From Ktedonosporobacter rubrisoli (GTDB lineage Bacteria > Chloroflexota > Ktedonobacteria > Ktedonobacterales > Ktedonobacteraceae): 64,000 nucleotides of DNA. The position numbers were made by a program, and so were the translations under genes. The stretch is taken from contig NZ_CP035758.1 of NCBI RefSeq assembly GCF_004208415.1, positions 5,704,001-5,768,000 of the forward strand, given 5' to 3'. The notes below the pieces were generated by a model that was given only the letters and a program-made list of their open reading frames with translations, had not been told where the DNA came from and searched no databases. Below, in pieces: positions 50,915-59,254 of this stretch (positions are counted from its first letter, which is position 1; every line of letters begins with the position of its first letter).

Positions 50915-51697
50915 CTACTTGCGTCTACGCCTCACTCCCACAAATACTCCCGGCATAAGCACTGCAAATAGCATATTCATGTCGACGCCATTGTTAGGCG
51001 AGGCTGGATGAGGAGTTGCAGGCCCCAACGTCGCAGGACGCGCATTGATTACCTGACAAACACTGCCAACCTTGCCCGTAGGGGCGGGAACGTTAGCAAA
51101 CACCGAGGATACGCCTGGCAATAAGCCGTTGTTGTCTTGCCCCAGAGGCCAGTAGACTAACGCTGCTCGGCCGACAATGTTCTCTCGGGGCACACAACCC
51201 CAATCGCGCGAGTCCGAGCTGCCATTACGATTGTCACCAAGCACAAGATAGGTATTCGGCGGAACAAGACGATTGCTAAATGACGGATAGGGGTTGCCCT
51301 GGTTATGTGGATCAACATAGGGCTCGTTGAGCAGTACGCCGTTCACGTAGACGGCGTTTCCTTTGATCGTCACGATATCACCGGGTAATCCGATAACTCG
51401 CTTGATATAATCTTGCGACGGATTGGGAGGTGCAACAAAGACAACTATATCGCCACGGGTCGGGGAACGAAACAGGTAGGACCACTTATCCACAAGAATA
51501 AGCTCAGTATTATGCAGCCCTGGCTCCATACTATGCCCATCAATGTTGAAGTTCTGCACAGCCAGACGGATAACCAGAAACATCAGAACAGTCAGGACTA
51601 CAGTCTCGATGATCTCACGAACCAGGCGGTAGCGTTTCTCAAAATCAAGTTCTATTTCCACCGATTTTCCTCTATACGATAATTTTAAAAATGGCAC
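50915..51697 (-). CDS. lepB: Signal peptidase I with a C-terminal membrane tail
   Basis: 260 aa; removes signal peptides at the outer face of the membrane. Membrane helix at about 30-48, catalytic Ser56 in DGHSMEP and Lys99 in YIKRVIGLPGD, then VLGDNRNGSSDSRDWGCVP. The family normally ends near residue 200; here a Pro/Thr/Asn-rich spacer is followed by a second hydrophobic stretch (MNMLFAVLMPGVFVGV) and RRRRK. This ending looks like a cell-wall or membrane sorting tail. Start ATG 51697 has no strong site (agacatgtgcc). Confidence 0.93.
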   Translation of the reverse strand: MPFLKLSYRGKSVEIELDFEKRYRLVREIIETVVLTVLMFLVIRLAVQNFNIDGHSMEPGLHNTELILVDKWSYLFRSPTRGDIVVFVAPPNPSQDYIKRVIGLPGDIVTIKGNAVYVNGVLLNEPYVDPHNQGNPYPSFSNRLVPPNTYLVLGDNRNGSSDSRDWGCVPRENIVGRAALVYWPLGQDNNGLLPGVSSVFANVPAPTGKVGSVCQVINARPATLGPATPHPASPNNGVDMNMLFAVLMPGVFVGVRRRRK

Positions 51698-51993
51698 ATG
51701 TCTTGTAACAGATGAAACTCATGGAACAGTCTCCACAAGAAACCAACCTATTTCATTGTATTCCATCTCAACAAATTGCAGGCCAGGAATACTCGTTCTC
51801 ACACAGAAACTGGCTTCCAGCTAGCTCATAGGCATAGGCACGCCATTAGGAAATAATGGCTAAGGAAGCTGTGTTATCTATTATGCGTAGCTTTTTTGCC
51901 GGATGATCGTAGCCATGTCCACACTTTTATCGCCCAGATTACACATTATGTCAAACATAGAGGCCTGGCTTTGCCATAAAATCCTATAACCTC

Positions 51994-52042
51994 TTGACGC
52001 GAGGGATAGAGTATAGTACTGTTATATGGAACGTTTGTTTGC
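51994..52042 (+). promoter_or_regulatory. Putative uvrA promoter and LexA-like site
   Basis: TTGACG (51994-51999) with a weak TACTGT 17 bases on (52017-52022). GGAACgtttGTTTG (52028-52041) resembles the Gram-positive SOS box CGAACNNNNGTTCG with mismatches at the outer and one inner position. The remainder of 51698-52137 holds no gene. Confidence 0.4.
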
Positions 52043-52137
52043 ATATTTTACTCCGGCCCTGCTTGTAAGCAAGCAATAAACTAAAAATCATTCTATTATA
52101 AGAACGTACGATTTAGAGCGACGGACGGTTAAATTAC

Positions 52138-55100
52138 ATGCCCCAGGATAAAATAGTAGTACGTGGTGCTCGTGAGCACAACTTAAAAAACATTGATGTG
52201 ACCATCCCACGCGATAAGCTGGTGGTCATTACCGGCCTTTCTGGCTCGGGCAAAAGTAGCCTGGCCTTCGACACCATCTTCGCTGAAGGGCAGCGGCGCT
52301 ATGTTGAATCGTTATCAGCCTACGCACGCCAGTTCCTTGACAAGATGGACAAGCCTGACGTAGACCATATCGACGGGCTCTCGCCGGCCATCTCCATCGA
52401 TCAAAAAGGGGCCACGCATAATCCTCGTTCAACTGTTGGCACAGTCACCGAGATCTACGACTATTTGCGCCTCCTTTATGCACGCGTTGGTCATCAACAC
52501 TGCCCCAAATGTGGGCGCGAGGTGAGTCAACAAACGATTCAGCAGATCGTTGATGCCGTCCTGAGCTTGCCTGACGGCTCGCGTATCCTCCTGCTCGCGC
52601 CTCTTATCCAGGGTCGCAAGGGCGAATATAAGAATGTCTTTGAGGAGATGCGCCGCGCCGGCTATGTTCGTGTGCGCGTGGATGGTCAGATCCAGGATCT
52701 TAGCGAAGAAATCGAGCTGGATAAACAGAAGAAGCATACTATCGAGGTCGTCGTTGATCGCCTGGTTATTCGTAAGGGCAAGAAAGCTGAGGCTAACGGC
52801 GCCGGGAGCGATGCGCAGCGTAGCCCCCTGAAGATGGTAGCTGAGCGCCCGGCTCTCTATGAGGTGAAAGCCGATGAGGAGTCGGCTGAGCCGGCTATCA
52901 CTCAACATGAAGATGTTGACCCGGCCTTCCGTCAGCGCCTCTCGGATTCGCTGGAGACAACGCTTAAGCTTGGTAACGGCGTAGTGCTGGTCTCGGTGAT
53001 TGGGAGCGAGGAGATTCTCTTCTCGGAGAAGGCTGCTTGCGTCTATTGTGGGATCAGCTTGCCCGAAATTGCCCCTCGTTCTTTCAGCTTTAATAGCCCG
53101 CATGGAGCCTGCCCAACCTGCACCGGTCTGGGCACGCAACAGGAGATCGACGCCGAACTGATTGTGACGCATCCAGAATTGAGTATCCGTGATGGGGCTA
53201 TCGCGCCCTGGAGTAAGGTTGTCAATGGCAGCCAGTGGCATAGCTCGATGCTAGAAGCGCTGGCCGAGCGCTTCAACTTTAGCCTCGATACACCCTGGAA
53301 TGAGCTCAGCGAGGATCTGCATCAGAAGATCATGTATGGAGTCTCCGAGCCGCTTACGATCCGCTATACGCCTCAGAACGGCCATACGCGCAATTATACA
53401 GTCCACTTTGAAGGCGTCATTCCCAGTCTTGATAAGCGCTATAAGCAGACTGAGAGCGAAGGTGTGCGCGAAGAGATCGAGGGCTATATGACCGCGCGCG
53501 TCTGCCCCGATTGCCGAGGGGCACGCCTCAAGCCTGAGGCTCTGGCGGTGACTATTGGTGGACGCAATGTGGTTCAGGTTACAAGCCTCTCTATCGTTCT
53601 GGCGCAACGCTTCTTCCAGCAATTGGAGTCCGAGGAACTGTCAACCCCGACAACAGCGCCGGCGCAGAGCACAACCTCTAAAGCTAATGGCAAGAAGAAT
53701 GGCAATGGCAAAGGGAAAGCCTCAAGCTCGTTACTTGGCGATCCTCTGACTCCCATTGATCCGCAAGGGCCGCTGGTCCTGAGCGTATTGAGTGCGCGCG
53801 AACAGATCATCGCTCGACAGATTCTCAAAGAGATTCGAGCTCGTCTGCAGTTCTTGATAGATGTGGGTCTTGATTACCTGACCCTGAATCGAGCGGCCAT
53901 GAGCCTTTCAGGTGGTGAAGCCCAGCGTATCCGCCTGGCCACCCAGATTGGTTCTGGCCTGATGGGCGTCCTGTACATTCTTGACGAACCTAGCATCGGC
54001 CTCCATCAGCGCGATAACGAGCGCCTGATCAAGACGCTGGTGCGTCTGCGCAACCTGGGCAATACCTTGCTGGTAGTTGAGCATGACGAAGATACGATGC
54101 GAACTGCCGATTATATTATCGATATCGGTCCTGGAGCTGGCGAGCATGGCGGCAAGGTAGTGGCAGCCGGGACCTATGAAGAGATCGTGGCCAATCACGA
54201 TTCGTTGACTGGCGATTATCTGGCCCATCGCAAATCCGTGGCGATACCCGAGCAGCGCCGGCCAGGCAACGGTCAGAGCTTGCTGATTACTGGCGCGCGC
54301 GAGAACAACTTGAAAAATGTCGATGTCGAGGTTCCGCTGGGCAAATTCGTGGTAGTTACCGGCGTCTCGGGCTCAGGCAAAAGTACGCTGATTACCGATA
54401 TTCTGTATCGCAAATTATCGCATACGTTCCACCGCTCACATGAGCGACCTGGCGAGCACGACGAGATCAGTGGCCTGGAGAATCTCGACAAAGTAATTGA
54501 TATAGATCAGTCGCCGATCGGGCGCACGCCTCGCTCTAATCCGGCAACCTATACTAATGCCTTTACGGGAATACGCGAGCTCTTCGCCCAGGTTCCCGAG
54601 TCTCGCATACGCGGGTATCAGCCCGGACGCTTCTCTTTCAACGTCAAGGGCGGGCGCTGTGAGGCCTGTAAGGGCGAAGGCATCGTCAGAATCGAGATGA
54701 ACTTCCTGCCAGACGTCTATGTGCCGTGCGAGGTATGCCATGGCAAGCGCTACAACCGCGAAGCCCTGGAGATCCATTACAAAGGCAAGAGTATCGCTGA
54801 CGTTCTGGATATGACGGTTGAGGAAGCAACAGCTTTCTTCTCCAACGTGCCATCGATCTATAACAAGATGAAGACACTCAACGATGTCGGTCTTGGCTAT
54901 ATGCGCCTGGGTCAGCCGGCAACAACGCTTTCAGGTGGTGAAGCGCAGCGTGTTAAGCTGGCGACAGAGCTCTCGCGCCGGGCTACCGGGCGAACCCTCT
55001 ATATCCTTGACGAGCCAACGACTGGTCTGCACTTTGCCGATGTGGAGCGCTTGCTGGAAGTCCTCCAACGTCTTGTGGATGCCGGCAACACCATCGTGGT

Positions 55101-55317
55101 AATTGAGCATAATCTTGATGTGATAAAGAGCGCTGACTGGATTATTGATCTGGGACCCGAGGGAGGCGACAACGGCGGACGCGTGATTGCTCAGGGGACA
55201 CCAGAAGAAGTGGCCGAGAACGAACAGTCCTATACTGGCCACTTCCTGCAGCGTTTATTCAATGAGGTAAGCGCCCACGCGATAGCACAGCAGATTGATC
55301 CGGCGATGGTAAGGTAG
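52138..55317 (+). CDS. uvrA: UvrABC excinuclease subunit A
   Basis: 1059 aa DNA damage-recognition ATPase. Two ABC modules: GLSGSGKSSLAFDT and GVSGSGKSTLITDI (Walker A), LSGGEAQRIRLATQ and LSGGEAQRVKLATE signatures, ILDEPSIGLHQRD and ILDEPTTGLHFAD (Walker B). Zinc fingers CPKCG, CVYCG...CPTC and CEACKG...CEVCHG are intact. A Ser/Asn/Gly/Lys-rich insertion of about 40 residues (near 500-545) precedes the first signature, and a further insert lies in the UvrB-binding area (about 215-260). Poor ribosome site. Its last 59 bases overlap the convergent transferase gene. Confidence 0.97.
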   Translation: MPQDKIVVRGAREHNLKNIDVTIPRDKLVVITGLSGSGKSSLAFDTIFAEGQRRYVESLSAYARQFLDKMDKPDVDHIDGLSPAISIDQKGATHNPRSTVGTVTEIYDYLRLLYARVGHQHCPKCGREVSQQTIQQIVDAVLSLPDGSRILLLAPLIQGRKGEYKNVFEEMRRAGYVRVRVDGQIQDLSEEIELDKQKKHTIEVVVDRLVIRKGKKAEANGAGSDAQRSPLKMVAERPALYEVKADEESAEPAITQHEDVDPAFRQRLSDSLETTLKLGNGVVLVSVIGSEEILFSEKAACVYCGISLPEIAPRSFSFNSPHGACPTCTGLGTQQEIDAELIVTHPELSIRDGAIAPWSKVVNGSQWHSSMLEALAERFNFSLDTPWNELSEDLHQKIMYGVSEPLTIRYTPQNGHTRNYTVHFEGVIPSLDKRYKQTESEGVREEIEGYMTARVCPDCRGARLKPEALAVTIGGRNVVQVTSLSIVLAQRFFQQLESEELSTPTTAPAQSTTSKANGKKNGNGKGKASSSLLGDPLTPIDPQGPLVLSVLSAREQIIARQILKEIRARLQFLIDVGLDYLTLNRAAMSLSGGEAQRIRLATQIGSGLMGVLYILDEPSIGLHQRDNERLIKTLVRLRNLGNTLLVVEHDEDTMRTADYIIDIGPGAGEHGGKVVAAGTYEEIVANHDSLTGDYLAHRKSVAIPEQRRPGNGQSLLITGARENNLKNVDVEVPLGKFVVVTGVSGSGKSTLITDILYRKLSHTFHRSHERPGEHDEISGLENLDKVIDIDQSPIGRTPRSNPATYTNAFTGIRELFAQVPESRIRGYQPGRFSFNVKGGRCEACKGEGIVRIEMNFLPDVYVPCEVCHGKRYNREALEIHYKGKSIADVLDMTVEEATAFFSNVPSIYNKMKTLNDVGLGYMRLGQPATTLSGGEAQRVKLATELSRRATGRTLYILDEPTTGLHFADVERLLEVLQRLVDAGNTIVVIEHNLDVIKSADWIIDLGPEGGDNGGRVIAQGTPEEVAENEQSYTGHFLQRLFNEVSAHAIAQQIDPAMVR

Positions 55318-56659
55318 CTTCATTGCTCGTAGTAGTCTCACGCTTAGATTGTTCAGGGGCCGTGGCTTGCTGCTCATCCGCAGCAGGCTCGGTCTCTCCT
55401 CCTACCGGCGCCGGAGTCGGCCCGCCCGGCTCCATAGGCACGCCGCGCTGACGCTGCCGATAGTCAATCCAGATGATAATCCCGGCCATCGTCAGACCCA
55501 CCAGCCCAATACCAATCAGCTTGTAGAGACGTGGCATCTGCAGTCCCATTACCCCAAAGACAATCGTGAGGCCATAGAAAAGATAGCAGATCTGTTTGGC
55601 ACTCAGCCCGGTCGCCTTCAGGCGGTAATGCAAGTGCGTGTTATCGTAGTGTAAGGGGCTCTGTCCGCGCCTCACCCGGTTGAGCATCACAATCGCAACG
55701 TCGAGGATCGGAATGCCCAGGACCATCAGGGCCAGAGCGATTTTCGCTCCGCCAATAATAGCGAGTACGGCCAGGCCAACGCCGAGAAATTGTGAGCCGC
55801 TATCGCCCATAAAAATCCTGGCAGGATTCCAGTTGTGAGGCAAAAAGCCCAGCACGGCCCCTGTGAAGATCGCTGAGAGAATGGCAATGCTATGCTGCCC
55901 CAATGTCCAGCTGATGATCGTAATAAACAGGCCAGTAATCCCCACTACGCCAGTTGCCAGCCCATCCACACCATCGATCAAATTCACTGTATTCATCATG
56001 CCCACGATCCAGAACCAGGTAAAGAGGATCGCCGGGATAGCCAGCAAGGAGATTTCTGGCCGGTGAATAAAGAGGGTCAAAATGGGCTCACGATACCAGG
56101 GCAAACCGAGATGATGGATATTTACGCCGAAAGGATTGCTAAAACCATACAGGAAGACCCCACAAAAATGGAGCTTTCCATCCAGGCCCGAGCCATCACT
56201 GCACGTACCAGGTCCGAGAATAATCAGCACGGCCAGGGTCTGAGCCAGGAGCTTGGGCCAGGGCTTTACGCCCTTCACATCATCATAGACATGCACCACA
56301 ACAATCAAAGTCGCCGCCACCAGCAATAGCCAGTATCTGGTCACTTCGGCGCTGGGTATGCTTTTATCGGTAGCATAGAAAAGTAGAGAGGCAACAACAA
56401 AGGCAAGAAACATCGCCACTCCGCCCAGGCGTGGAACTGCCTCTTTATGCTCCCTTATACGCTCACCATCGTTGCCAGGCTCATCTAACCAGCCAACCTT
56501 GCGACAAACAGCAATTACGCCGAACGTCGAGAGGTACGCAAGCAAAAACGCACACACCCCACCAACCAGCAATAAGATGAGATCATTTGAGAAGATTTGA
56601 AACAGAGAAGTAGAAAAGTCTGCGAGTAATTGTGGCTGAAAATTATATGCCAAAACCAT
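55259..56659 (-). CDS. Undecaprenyl-phosphate N-acetylglucosaminyl 1-phosphate transferase (WecA/TagO/MraY family)
   Basis: 466 aa with about ten membrane helices. It transfers a sugar phosphate from UDP-sugar to undecaprenyl phosphate, starting wall polymer or O-antigen-type glycan synthesis. Family motifs: HVYDDVKG (DD), NLIDGVDGLA, FMGDSGSQFLG and DNTHLHYRL (the HxxH-like loop, DRGHIHHIL in WecA). N-terminal MVLAYNFQPQLLADF precedes the first helix. The C-terminal 60 residues are a cytosolic Pro/Glu/Thr-rich tail not part of the family, and its last codons overlap the end of uvrA by 59 bases. The TnpB element lies directly upstream. Confidence 0.93.
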   Translation of the reverse strand: MVLAYNFQPQLLADFSTSLFQIFSNDLILLLVGGVCAFLLAYLSTFGVIAVCRKVGWLDEPGNDGERIREHKEAVPRLGGVAMFLAFVVASLLFYATDKSIPSAEVTRYWLLLVAATLIVVVHVYDDVKGVKPWPKLLAQTLAVLIILGPGTCSDGSGLDGKLHFCGVFLYGFSNPFGVNIHHLGLPWYREPILTLFIHRPEISLLAIPAILFTWFWIVGMMNTVNLIDGVDGLATGVVGITGLFITIISWTLGQHSIAILSAIFTGAVLGFLPHNWNPARIFMGDSGSQFLGVGLAVLAIIGGAKIALALMVLGIPILDVAIVMLNRVRRGQSPLHYDNTHLHYRLKATGLSAKQICYLFYGLTIVFGVMGLQMPRLYKLIGIGLVGLTMAGIIIWIDYRQRQRGVPMEPGGPTPAPVGGETEPAADEQQATAPEQSKRETTTSNEATLPSPDQSAVLSRGRLPH

Positions 56660-56739
56660 ACGCTTGCCCCCTATGGCGGAGTGTTGTAGTCCAAAATGCT
56701 GACAGAACGATAATAACCCCCATCTATCGGTCCGATTAT

Positions 56740-56900
56740 ACGGCCTCTATCTGTGAAGTACCCCATGCATAAAAGCGGGGGCTTCTACAGTCCTCCCGCG
56801 TGGGAGCGCTGTGGGACACTTCCTGCCCCATTCACTTTCTTGAGACGATAGCGATGCAAGATATTGCGAGCGGCATTGTGGTCCCTGTCCAATTCACAAC
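56740..56900 (-). ncRNA. Probable reRNA (omega RNA) scaffold overlapping the end of tnpB
   Basis: In TnpB elements the guide RNA covers the 3' part of tnpB and the right end, with a guide from flanking DNA. Here CTCCC-acgc-GGGAG overlaps the last tnpB codons (about 56791-56806) and the hairpin of the right end follows (56756-56785). Guide sequence would begin near 56755 and run to lower coordinates. Limits are inferred. Confidence 0.55.
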
Positions 56901-58047
56901 CACAGTGAGGACAGGAAAGCCAGCGTACCGAAAGGTCCTTTGGTACAACGCACCCACACTGACTACATGCCTGGGAGGTTCCATGGGGCGCTACCTGAGC
57001 AACTGTCGAGCCAGCCTCTTCCGCTTTGCTGCTACAGAGTGCGACAAATGCGCCCCATCCTGCATCCAGGATGCTTTTATTCAATCCGCCATTGGCGGAT
57101 GCCCCATTGGGAAGATAGGTCCCATTTTCGTCTTGTTTGGGTTGGGGCGCTTTGGTCATGTTCTCAATTTTGAGATCTTCAAAGACCAGCGTCCCATAGG
57201 TCGTGACCAGCTTGTGAGACGCTTGATGCAAGAAGTCCCGCCGTTTGTTACGAGATTTTCGATAGAGTCGAGACAACTCTTTCTTTGCACGGTTGCGCCG
57301 GTGACTGCCTTTCTTGCGCCGTGCAATCTTCTGATGTGCTTTTTTGATCGCTTCTTCTGCCTTGCGATAGATACGCGGGTTTTCGATGAAGGTCCCATTA
57401 GAGAGTGCTGCAAAGGTGTTGATCCCCAAATCGATGCCGATCTCTTCTTCAGATGGATGGAAGGCCATGGAAGCAGCGAACGCATATTCCGTAGTGAAAA
57501 CAGCATACCACTGCTCTCCCTCCCGTTTGATGGTACACGTTTTGATGGTGCCTTGCATCTGGCGATGCTGCTTGATCTTGATATGCCCGATCTTGCTGAG
57601 AGAGAGGCGCTTGTTGACGATTTCATAGCCGCCCTGGGGATAGGTGAAAGAGTCATAGCGGTCTGCCGACTTGAAACGAGGATAGCCGGGAGTCTCGCCA
57701 TTCTTGACCCGCCTGAAGAAAGCATCCATAGCCTTGTCGAGACGTTTGAGGACATCTTGTTGCACCTGGCTATAAATGTCCTGGTACTCTTCCCGCAATG
57801 CTTTGATGGCAGGCAATTGGTGAGCTTGCATGTTGTAGGAAACAGACACGCCGTTCATTCGGTACGCTTCACGGCGCTCTTCAAGAGCCGCATTGTACAG
57901 CTCTTTGCAACGCCTCAGCGTCCATTCCAGCTTCCCTATTTGCTTTTGTGTTGGGGAGATACGGAATTTGTACGCTTTGTTGCGAAGGTGAGGATTGTTT
58001 GGCTTGCGCACTTTCTTCAGGTGTGTCTGCTTTCCTCTTTGAACCAC
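56785..58047 (-). CDS. tnpB: TnpB RNA-guided nuclease, apparently active
   Basis: 420 aa. GTG 58047 begins directly after the TAG of the Arc-like gene, with AAAGG 7 bases before it. Conserved parts: N-terminal YKFRISPTQKQIGKLEWTL, GYPRFKS, and the RuvC nuclease with Asp206 (IGIDLGINTFA), Glu290 (LVFEDLKIENM) and Asp389 (ELDRDHNAARNIL). The zinc ribbon Cys361, Cys364, Cys379 and Cys382 (CSQC, CPHC) is complete. All three acidic residues are present, so unlike the nuclease-dead TldR relatives it should cut. It uses a guide RNA from its own 3' end. It is a mobile element component, not host metabolism. Confidence 0.95.
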   Translation of the reverse strand: MVQRGKQTHLKKVRKPNNPHLRNKAYKFRISPTQKQIGKLEWTLRRCKELYNAALEERREAYRMNGVSVSYNMQAHQLPAIKALREEYQDIYSQVQQDVLKRLDKAMDAFFRRVKNGETPGYPRFKSADRYDSFTYPQGGYEIVNKRLSLSKIGHIKIKQHRQMQGTIKTCTIKREGEQWYAVFTTEYAFAASMAFHPSEEEIGIDLGINTFAALSNGTFIENPRIYRKAEEAIKKAHQKIARRKKGSHRRNRAKKELSRLYRKSRNKRRDFLHQASHKLVTTYGTLVFEDLKIENMTKAPQPKQDENGTYLPNGASANGGLNKSILDAGWGAFVALCSSKAEEAGSTVAQVAPHGTSQACSQCGCVVPKDLSVRWLSCPHCGCELDRDHNAARNILHRYRLKKVNGAGSVPQRSHAGGL

Positions 58048-58209
58048 CTATTTGCCTTTCTGGTTTCGTTTGATATGCTCTTCCAGAGCAGTCAAGATTT
58101 CCCCATTGAGGGACCGATTGCGCTGCTTTGCGATCTCCTTCATCTGTTCCAACACTTGAGCAGGAAAGCGGATAGAGAGCGATTTTGTTTCTTTTTCTTT
58201 CTCACTCAT
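58048..58209 (-). CDS. Arc-like ribbon-helix-helix DNA-binding protein next to tnpB
   Basis: 53 aa, too short for usual gene finding limits. Residues of about 8-50: KSLSIRFPAQVLEQMKEIAK is beta strand and helix A, NRSLNGEILTALEEHIKRN helix B. The pattern strand-RFP-helix-RS-N-EI is very close to phage P22 Arc (FNLRWP...GRSVNSEI). Its TAG ends exactly where the tnpB GTG begins, so translation is coupled. A strong promoter lies 6 bases upstream of its ATG. It would be a dimeric repressor, probably of its own promoter and hence of tnpB and the guide RNA (inference). Confidence 0.85.
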   Translation of the reverse strand: MSEKEKETKSLSIRFPAQVLEQMKEIAKQRNRSLNGEILTALEEHIKRNQKGK

Positions 58210-58215
58210 ACACCT

Positions 58216-58244
58216 ATTTTACAGCTAAATTGGACGTTTGTCAA
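58216..58244 (-). promoter_or_regulatory. Consensus promoter for the Arc-like gene and tnpB, giving leaderless mRNA
   Basis: On the minus strand TTGACA (58244-58239), 17 bases, TAAAAT (58221-58216), then AGGTGT and ATG at 58209. The transcript should start at or within a base or two of the A of ATG. Confidence 0.75.
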
Positions 58245-58287
58245 GGGCTACGGTACCCCTCAAGTAAGGAACGGCCCTTGTCTCTCT

Positions 58288-58310
58288 ATGCTTAAAAGCA
58301 GGGGTTTTAC
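58288..58310 (-). repeat. Second copy of the tnpB right-end motif, upstream of the element
   Basis: On the plus strand ATGCTTAAAAGCAGGGG then TTTTAC (58288-58310), against ATGCATAAAAGCGGGGG then CTTCTAC (56765-56788) at the end of tnpB. Same orientation, about 19 of 24 positions equal with one gap. Confidence 0.6.
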
Positions 58311-58364
58311 GGGCCGGTTCGATAAAAACGCAAACACGCAGTTTCTTTATGGTACCAACTTCAG

Positions 58365-59231
58365 CTAGACGCTTACCTGTAATAAGCGATCCCAGCCAGA
58401 ATAATCTTTCTGGCTGGAAACCCTGGCTTGAGGCCATATATCCCTCAATAAATGTATAATGCTTTCCTTCTGCTGGTATCCGATTTCCAAAAGCAGCAAT
58501 GCGCCAGGCTTTATCTTGCCAGATTGCCGGGCCTCGTAACAAAAGCGCTGCAAGAGGTCGAGGCCCTGCGGGCCGCTAAAAAGGGCCTGGTGCGGCTCAT
58601 AAGCGTGCACATCAGGAGTTAGCTGAGTGATCTCCTCGGTTCCCACATAGGGCAGATTGGCGGTTAACACATCCACAGGCTCGGGGAGAGGTGCCAGTAA
58701 GTCGCCCTGCAGCAGGCGCACGCGCTGCTCAACATGCTGGCGCAAGCAATTTTCTTGCGCTACGGCCAGGGCTTCGGTGGAGATATCGCAAGCATAGAGA
58801 AGGGGAAGGCGGGGCTCCTGCACGGCCAGCGTGATAGGAATAATCCCGCTTCCGGTGCCAATGTCGGCCACGATTGGAAGCTGACCGGCCGCGAGTCTGG
58901 CGCGAATCGTCTCCAAGGCTGCCTCTACCAGCAGCTCTGTCTCAGGGCGGGGAATAAGCACGCGCCGGTCCACAAGAAAATCCAGGCCGTAAAATTCTTT
59001 ATGGCCTAGTAGATAAGCTACCGGCTCACCCTGCTCTCGGCGCGCGATAAGAGCCAGGAAGCGCGTTTGCTGCTCTGGCGCTACTTCACGTTCAGGGTAG
59101 GCATAAAGCGTAACGCGATCCACATCCAGTACGTACTCTAACAATACCTGAGCATCGCGCCTGGCGCTTTCCTGTCCGGCCTGTCTGAGCCTTTGTGCCC
59201 CTTGCTCCCATATATCCCTGATTGTTGTCAT
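58365..59231 (-). CDS. prmC: Peptide chain release factor N5-glutamine methyltransferase
   Basis: 288 aa; methylates the GGQ Gln of release factors RF1/RF2 using S-adenosylmethionine. N-terminal helical domain (1-85), then GHKEFYGLDFLVDRRVLIPRPETELLVE, SAM loop VADIGTGSGIIPITLA and the catalytic NPPY variant NLPYVG. Family length is normal. It starts 23 bases after the DUF2203 gene, so both belong to one transcript; the mobile element follows its end at 58310. The start ATG at 59231 has a distant GAGGT. Confidence 0.95.
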   Translation of the reverse strand: MTTIRDIWEQGAQRLRQAGQESARRDAQVLLEYVLDVDRVTLYAYPEREVAPEQQTRFLALIARREQGEPVAYLLGHKEFYGLDFLVDRRVLIPRPETELLVEAALETIRARLAAGQLPIVADIGTGSGIIPITLAVQEPRLPLLYACDISTEALAVAQENCLRQHVEQRVRLLQGDLLAPLPEPVDVLTANLPYVGTEEITQLTPDVHAYEPHQALFSGPQGLDLLQRFCYEARQSGKIKPGALLLLEIGYQQKESIIHLLRDIWPQARVSSQKDYSGWDRLLQVSV

Positions 59232-59254
59232 CGTGAGCTTTCTATTACCTCACC

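Larger units (their letters stand above)
56740..58310 (-). mobile_element. IS200/IS605-type element with tnpB but no tnpA, plus an Arc-like gene
   Basis: A minus-strand element containing an Arc-like gene and tnpB between prmC and the transferase gene. The right end shows the GAAGCCCCCGC-ttttatgcat-GGGGTACTTC hairpin just after the tnpB stop. No TnpA transposase is present, so it is an IS1341-type derivative needing a transposase in trans. Exact ends are not defined by the sequence alone. Confidence 0.75.

Noticed and set aside
56800..58368. 522-codon plus-strand frame opposite tnpB
   Set aside because: Antisense shadow of tnpB and the Arc-like gene; it has no domain and covers the promoter.
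58225..58542. Minus-strand frame across the element border
   Set aside because: It overlaps the end of prmC in another frame and spans the element junction; no family resemblance.
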